NCBI GenBank assembly: GCA_035303945.1
Contig: DATGQZ010000024.1
Location: forward strand, 1-64,000
Direction: 5' to 3'
DNA from: DATGMS01 sp035303945
GTDB lineage: Bacteria; Bacteroidota; Bacteroidia; Cytophagales; Cyclobacteriaceae
DNA length: 64,000 nt
Under the pieces are notes generated by a model. The model saw only the letters and a list, made by a program, of their open reading frames with translations, ran no database searches and was not told the DNA's origin. The translations under genes were made by a program, and so were the position numbers. Positions 60,505-64,000 of this stretch are shown here, piece by piece. Each line of letters opens with the position of its first letter. Position 1 is the stretch's first letter.

Positions 60505-62553
60505 TTAATTACTTTTTTCCCCCAAGTCCTCTTGATTAATATCGTTGGCCTTACGTTCCGCTTCTTTTTTCAGCAGCGCCTCCTCCTTATCCCTTGCTTC
60601 TATCCTGCGTGTAAAAGCCTGGTAAGTAGTTTCTGTTTCGAAGGGTCGCTTGCCAATGATTTTTTCAAGATCGGATTGGAACAGAATCTCTTTTTCAAGT
60701 AGTGCCTGAGCAATTTTTTCCAGCTCCTCTCGCTTATTGCTCAATAACTCTTTGGTGCGCTCGTAGGCAAAGTTGATCAGTTTCCGAACTTCTTCGTCTA
60801 TTGTTTGCGCGGTGGCTTCTGAGTAGGGTTTGTTGAACTTATAGTCACCGGATTTGCTATCATAGAAGGAAACGTTTCCTACCTTTTCATTCATCCCATA
60901 TATAGAGACGATAGAATAGGCCATCTTCGTGATTCTTTCCAAATCACTAAGCGCGCCAGTGGAAATTTTGCCGAATATCAATTCCTCTGCTGCCCTTCCT
61001 CCTAGCGCCATGCACATATCATCTATAAGCTGCTCTGTTTGATACAGAAACTGCTCTTTTGGGAGGTACTGCGCGTAGCCTAAGGCAGCTATGCCCCGAG
61101 GCACAATACTTACCTTCACCAATGGATCGGCGTGCTCGAGAAACCATCCGGCAACGGCATGTCCAGCTTCATGGTAGGCAACAATCATTTTCTCTTCAGG
61201 AGAGATAATTTTATTTTTCTTTTCGAGCCCACCGATTACCCGATCTACAGCATCCTGGAAGTCCTGCATATCGACTTCCTCTTTGTTTCGACGTGCAGCA
61301 ATTAAGGCTGCTTCGTTACAAACGTTGGCGATCTCTGCTCCCGCAAAACCTGGCGTTTGGGCCGCCAGCTTCTTGGCATCAACATCATCCGCAGTCTTGA
61401 TAGGTCCGAGATGCACCCTGAATATTGCCTCCCTACCCACGATGTCAGGTTTATCAATACTTATTTGTCGGTCAAACCTTCCGGCTCTTAGCAATGCTGA
61501 GTCCAATACGTCGGGGCGGTTAGTAGCACCTAAAACAATAACCCCCGAATCTGTACCGAATCCGTCCATCTCCACCAATAGTGAGTTAAGGGTGTTTTCA
61601 CGTTCATCATTCGAACCTGGCATTTGTCCCTTTCCTCTTGATCGTCCAATGGCGTCGATCTCATCAATAAAGATGATACAGGGGGCTTTCTCTTTAGCCT
61701 GTTTGAAAAGGTCTCTTACACGGGCAGCACCGACACCTACAAACATCTCCACAAAGTCGGAACCTGAAAGGGTAAAGAAAGGTACACCAGCTTCACCTGC
61801 CACTGCCTTAGCCAATAAAGTCTTTCCGGTACCTGGAGGGCCTATCAATAAGGCGCCTTTGGGAATTTTGCCGCCCAGCTTCGTAAACTTGCTTGGATTT
61901 TTAAGAAATTCTACAATTTCTTCCACTTCTTCCTTGGCTTCATCGAGACCTGCCACATTGTCAAAAGTCACTTTGACTTTATTTTCAGCGTCAAAAAGCT
62001 GCGCTCTTGATTTGCCCACGTTAAAAATTTGACCACCAGGGCCACTGGGGCCAGACATTCTACGCATCATCATCCAAAAGAGAAAAAAGATAAGGATCAG
62101 GAAACCAAAAGTAGATATCCAATTCCCCCAGCTTTCCTCATTCTTGGCCGTATAGCCTATACGTTGATCTTCTGGAAGTTGCTTTTCTATCTCATTTAGG
62201 CGTTCGATGAAACTCTCGCCAGACACCACATTGATCCTGTAATGTGGACCATTCACGTTGTAAAATCTATTTTGAGCACCAAGCTCGTCTTTATACCTTT
62301 GATTTTCCAGCGCCTCCTCCTTTAGGGTTACTTCTACATAGTCTTGATTGTTGATGACAACGATCTTTTTGACATCGTTGCTCAACATCATATCTTCGAA
62401 GCGTTTGATGGTAATTTCAACCACCGCATTGGTCTGGTTAAACCAAGTAACCCCAACCAACACAATGACTGCTGTGATAATCAGCCACAACTGGAAGTTG
62501 GGTTTTTGGGGAGGTTTTGGTATAAATTTTTTATTCTTATTTTTTTCCGTCAT
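60505..62553 (-). CDS. ftsH: ATP-dependent zinc metalloprotease FtsH
   Basis: 682 residues. It degrades damaged or regulatory membrane proteins. Two membrane spans (about 22-40 and 133-152) with a periplasmic loop, then AAA+ (Walker A GPPGTGKT 238-245, Walker B FIDEIDAIG, SRH NRPDVLD) and the M41 protease (HEAGH 461-465, catalytic Glu462). A charged C-terminal tail ends the protein. It is 64 bases downstream of rsfS; this rsfS-ftsH order is common in Bacteroidota. Confidence 0.97.
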   Translation of the reverse strand: MTEKNKNKKFIPKPPQKPNFQLWLIITAVIVLVGVTWFNQTNAVVEITIKRFEDMMLSNDVKKIVVINNQDYVEVTLKEEALENQRYKDELGAQNRFYNVNGPHYRINVVSGESFIERLNEIEKQLPEDQRIGYTAKNEESWGNWISTFGFLILIFFLFWMMMRRMSGPSGPGGQIFNVGKSRAQLFDAENKVKVTFDNVAGLDEAKEEVEEIVEFLKNPSKFTKLGGKIPKGALLIGPPGTGKTLLAKAVAGEAGVPFFTLSGSDFVEMFVGVGAARVRDLFKQAKEKAPCIIFIDEIDAIGRSRGKGQMPGSNDERENTLNSLLVEMDGFGTDSGVIVLGATNRPDVLDSALLRAGRFDRQISIDKPDIVGREAIFRVHLGPIKTADDVDAKKLAAQTPGFAGAEIANVCNEAALIAARRNKEEVDMQDFQDAVDRVIGGLEKKNKIISPEEKMIVAYHEAGHAVAGWFLEHADPLVKVSIVPRGIAALGYAQYLPKEQFLYQTEQLIDDMCMALGGRAAEELIFGKISTGALSDLERITKMAYSIVSIYGMNEKVGNVSFYDSKSGDYKFNKPYSEATAQTIDEEVRKLINFAYERTKELLSNKREELEKIAQALLEKEILFQSDLEKIIGKRPFETETTYQAFTRRIEARDKEEALLKKEAERKANDINQEDLGEKSN

Positions 62554-62617
62554 CGTTTAATGATTAATGCAATAACTTTTTGATACAACAATATTAAAAA
62601 GTGAAAGTTCAAGACAG

Positions 62618-62965
62618 CTACTTTATCTCAGTCACCTTGGCGTCCCCCCAAAGTTCTTCCAATCCATAAAACGCTCGCGTATCCTTGAGAAAGATATGAA
62701 CCACCACGTTTACATAATCCATCAGTATCCACTGTCTGTTGGTTTTCCCTTCACTTCTCCAGGGCAATTCCTTTGTTGCTTTGAAAACGACCTCTTCCAC
62801 CGAAGTAGAAATCGCTTCTAATTGGGTATCCGAGGTTCCGGAACAAATGACGAAAAAATCAGCAACTGTATTTTTAATGTCTCTTAAATCCATCACCACA
62901 ATATTGGAAGCTTTTTTGTCTTCCATTCCCTGTACTATTATTTTACTCAGCTCTTCTGCTGTCAT
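62618..62965 (-). CDS. rsfS: Ribosome silencing factor RsfS
   Basis: 115 residues. It binds L14 and blocks subunit joining under starvation. Motifs: VVMDLRDIKNTVADFFVICSG, PWRSEG and LMDYVNVVVHIF. The gene is divergent from birA across 104 bases. Confidence 0.93.
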   Translation of the reverse strand: MTAEELSKIIVQGMEDKKASNIVVMDLRDIKNTVADFFVICSGTSDTQLEAISTSVEEVVFKATKELPWRSEGKTNRQWILMDYVNVVVHIFLKDTRAFYGLEELWGDAKVTEIK

Positions 62966-63069
62966 ACGTAATATTTAATGATTTTGCTGTCGATTTTCTT
63001 AATTAGCTATTTGTTCCTTGAAATAAAAGTTTAAATATCTTTATTGTGCAACGAAATAACTAATAACTG

Positions 63070-63825
63070 ATGCATAAAATCCTTGCCAATACCTTATTTT
63101 TAGGAAAAGAGGTTCTGCACCTGCCAGAATGTCACTCCACCAATGATGTGGCGTTGCAAAAATACAGAAACAAGGAAATATATGAAGGGAGTATAATTAT
63201 TACGGATAAGCAGACGGCCGGACGGGGTCAAAGAGGCAATACCTGGGAAAGTGAAATAGGGCAAAACCTTACATTCAGCCTGGTATTAACGCCCCACTTT
63301 TTGGATCCTCGAGCGCAATTCAACCTCAATATAGCCATTTCTTTAGCCATTCAAGAGGCTCTAATGCGTTTCGCCACTAACATTCAAATAAAGTGGCCCA
63401 ATGACATCGTCCATAGCAGCTTGGGGAAAATTGGAGGAATTTTGATCGAAAGCACCATAGGCGGACGTGGGCTGGAAGTCTCCATTGTAGGCATCGGGTT
63501 GAATATCAACCAAACCAATTTTAGTTTCCCGAAGGCATGCTCTTTGGCCAACATATGCGGTTATATGTTAAATAGGAATGATATATTGGAGGCTGTCATC
63601 ACAAGGATTGAATACAACTACCTATTCTTACAACAAGATGGAGCAGGCGCCCTGCGCAATCGTTATTTGAAAAATCTTTTCCAACTGAAGGAATGGTCGA
63701 CTTATGATGACGGAAAAATTTTTCGCGGAAAGATCCTTGGCATTACGGAAGAAGGCAGACTTATTGTAGAAAAAGCGAATGGGCCGATAAATCTGTACGC
63801 TTTTAAGGAAGTGCGCTTCCTATAA
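63070..63825 (+). CDS. birA: Biotin-[acetyl-CoA-carboxylase] ligase
   Basis: 251 residues. It attaches biotin to acetyl-CoA carboxylase. The biotinyl-AMP loop is GRGQRG (51-56), and the substrate-binding IKWPNDI follows (about 107-113). There is no N-terminal DNA-binding domain, so it is a monofunctional ligase, not a biotin repressor. A possible -7 box TATCTTTA (63036-63043, one mismatch) precedes it. Confidence 0.95.
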   Translation: MHKILANTLFLGKEVLHLPECHSTNDVALQKYRNKEIYEGSIIITDKQTAGRGQRGNTWESEIGQNLTFSLVLTPHFLDPRAQFNLNIAISLAIQEALMRFATNIQIKWPNDIVHSSLGKIGGILIESTIGGRGLEVSIVGIGLNINQTNFSFPKACSLANICGYMLNRNDILEAVITRIEYNYLFLQQDGAGALRNRYLKNLFQLKEWSTYDDGKIFRGKILGITEEGRLIVEKANGPINLYAFKEVRFL

Positions 63826-63857
63826 TCCACAGAATTTTATTTGTGTAAACTATTCCG

Positions 63858-63865
63858 TAAATTTG
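63858..63865 (+). promoter_or_regulatory. -7 box for ahcY
   Basis: TAAATTTG, an exact TAnnTTTG match 35 bases before the ATG; the TTG at 63841-63843 is only 14 bases away, so a -33 element is not assured. Confidence 0.6.
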
Positions 63866-63900
63866 CAAGCTATTTCCTATTGTAAAAAAATAACGCTTAT

Positions 63901-64000
63901 ATGGCAGAAATAACATCCCAAAAGTATATTAAATACAAAGTAAAAGACATTTCTTTGGCTGAATACGGCAGGAAAGAAATCCGCTTAGCTGAAGCGGAAA
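63901..64000 (+). CDS. ahcY: Adenosylhomocysteinase (N-terminal fragment)
   Basis: 33 codons before the window ends. KYKVKDISLAEYGRKEIRLA is the distinctive N-terminus of S-adenosylhomocysteine hydrolase, which recycles SAH to homocysteine and adenosine. It supplies the substrate of MetH, encoded about 60 kb away at the other end of this window. The rest is beyond the edge. Confidence 0.9.
   Translation, partial: MAEITSQKYIKYKVKDISLAEYGRKEIRLAEAE

Noticed and set aside
1..64000. CRISPR array, insertion sequence, prophage, secretion or toxin-antitoxin island
   Set aside because: No regularly spaced repeats, transposase, integrase, phage structural gene or toxin pair was seen; gene content is housekeeping throughout.

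Overview
The window looks like chromosomal housekeeping DNA of a Bacteroidota bacterium, probably of the Cytophagales. The evidence is: many Bacteroidota-type -7 promoter boxes (TAnnTTTG) and almost no Shine-Dalgarno sequences; a TamB/TamL pair in which the TamA-like partner is a lipoprotein; Bacteroidota-restricted families (DUF4290, LptE-like, head GIN, DUF4412); and the order miaB - sigma54-type regulator - lptE - TPR-like protein - secG. I see no rRNA, tRNA, insertion sequence, prophage, CRISPR array or recognisable defence system. No wholly new multigene system could be supported. The most novel-looking item is a structured non-coding RNA at about 45,022-45,232.

Layout. 1-3.4 kb (minus): a split cobalamin-dependent methionine synthase under a SAM-I riboswitch. 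3.5-9.5 kb (minus): outer-membrane protein, hybrid histidine kinase, DUF819 transporter-like protein and a lipoprotein. 9.9-14.6 kb: AceK (isocitrate dehydrogenase kinase/phosphatase, unusual in this phylum), a gamma-carbonic-anhydrase-like protein, a YceI lipoprotein, PabB with a TTG start, and a small membrane protein. 14.6-22.1 kb (minus): tamB-tamL. 22.3-26.8 kb (plus): miaB to secG. 27-31.9 kb: PAP2/haloperoxidase-like lipoprotein; nadD-gmk-anti-sigma-sigma (minus); a lipid A acyltransferase; CsbD and a 50-residue membrane protein. 32.2-36.7 kb (plus): a UvrD/PcrA helicase, then DUF4290-murA. 36.8-42.8 kb: mostly small envelope genes, a short SSB, and a lipid kinase adjacent to an App1-type phosphatidate phosphatase. 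43-44.9 kb: a SerB-SerA fusion. 45 kb: the non-coding RNA. 45.5-51.1 kb (plus): UspA, DUF4412, a Zn/Cd ATPase, DHFR, an aldose epimerase. 51.1-57.6 kb (minus): RNase HII, a GH63-type glucosidase, and a two-component pair with a sigma54-type regulator. 57.8 kb to the end: an FKBP, secreted proteins, lpxH, ftsH, rsfS, birA and the start of ahcY.

How the genes work together. Envelope biogenesis dominates: LptE, LpxL-like and LpxH act in LPS synthesis and export; TamB/TamL in the outer membrane; MurA and an M23 protein in the wall; SecG in export. Methyl-cycle genes sit at both ends (metH with its SAM riboswitch, and ahcY). PabB, DHFR, serine synthesis and MetH all touch one-carbon metabolism. 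Several starts were chosen from promoter or terminator positions. All function calls come from reading motifs in the sequence; no database search was run.
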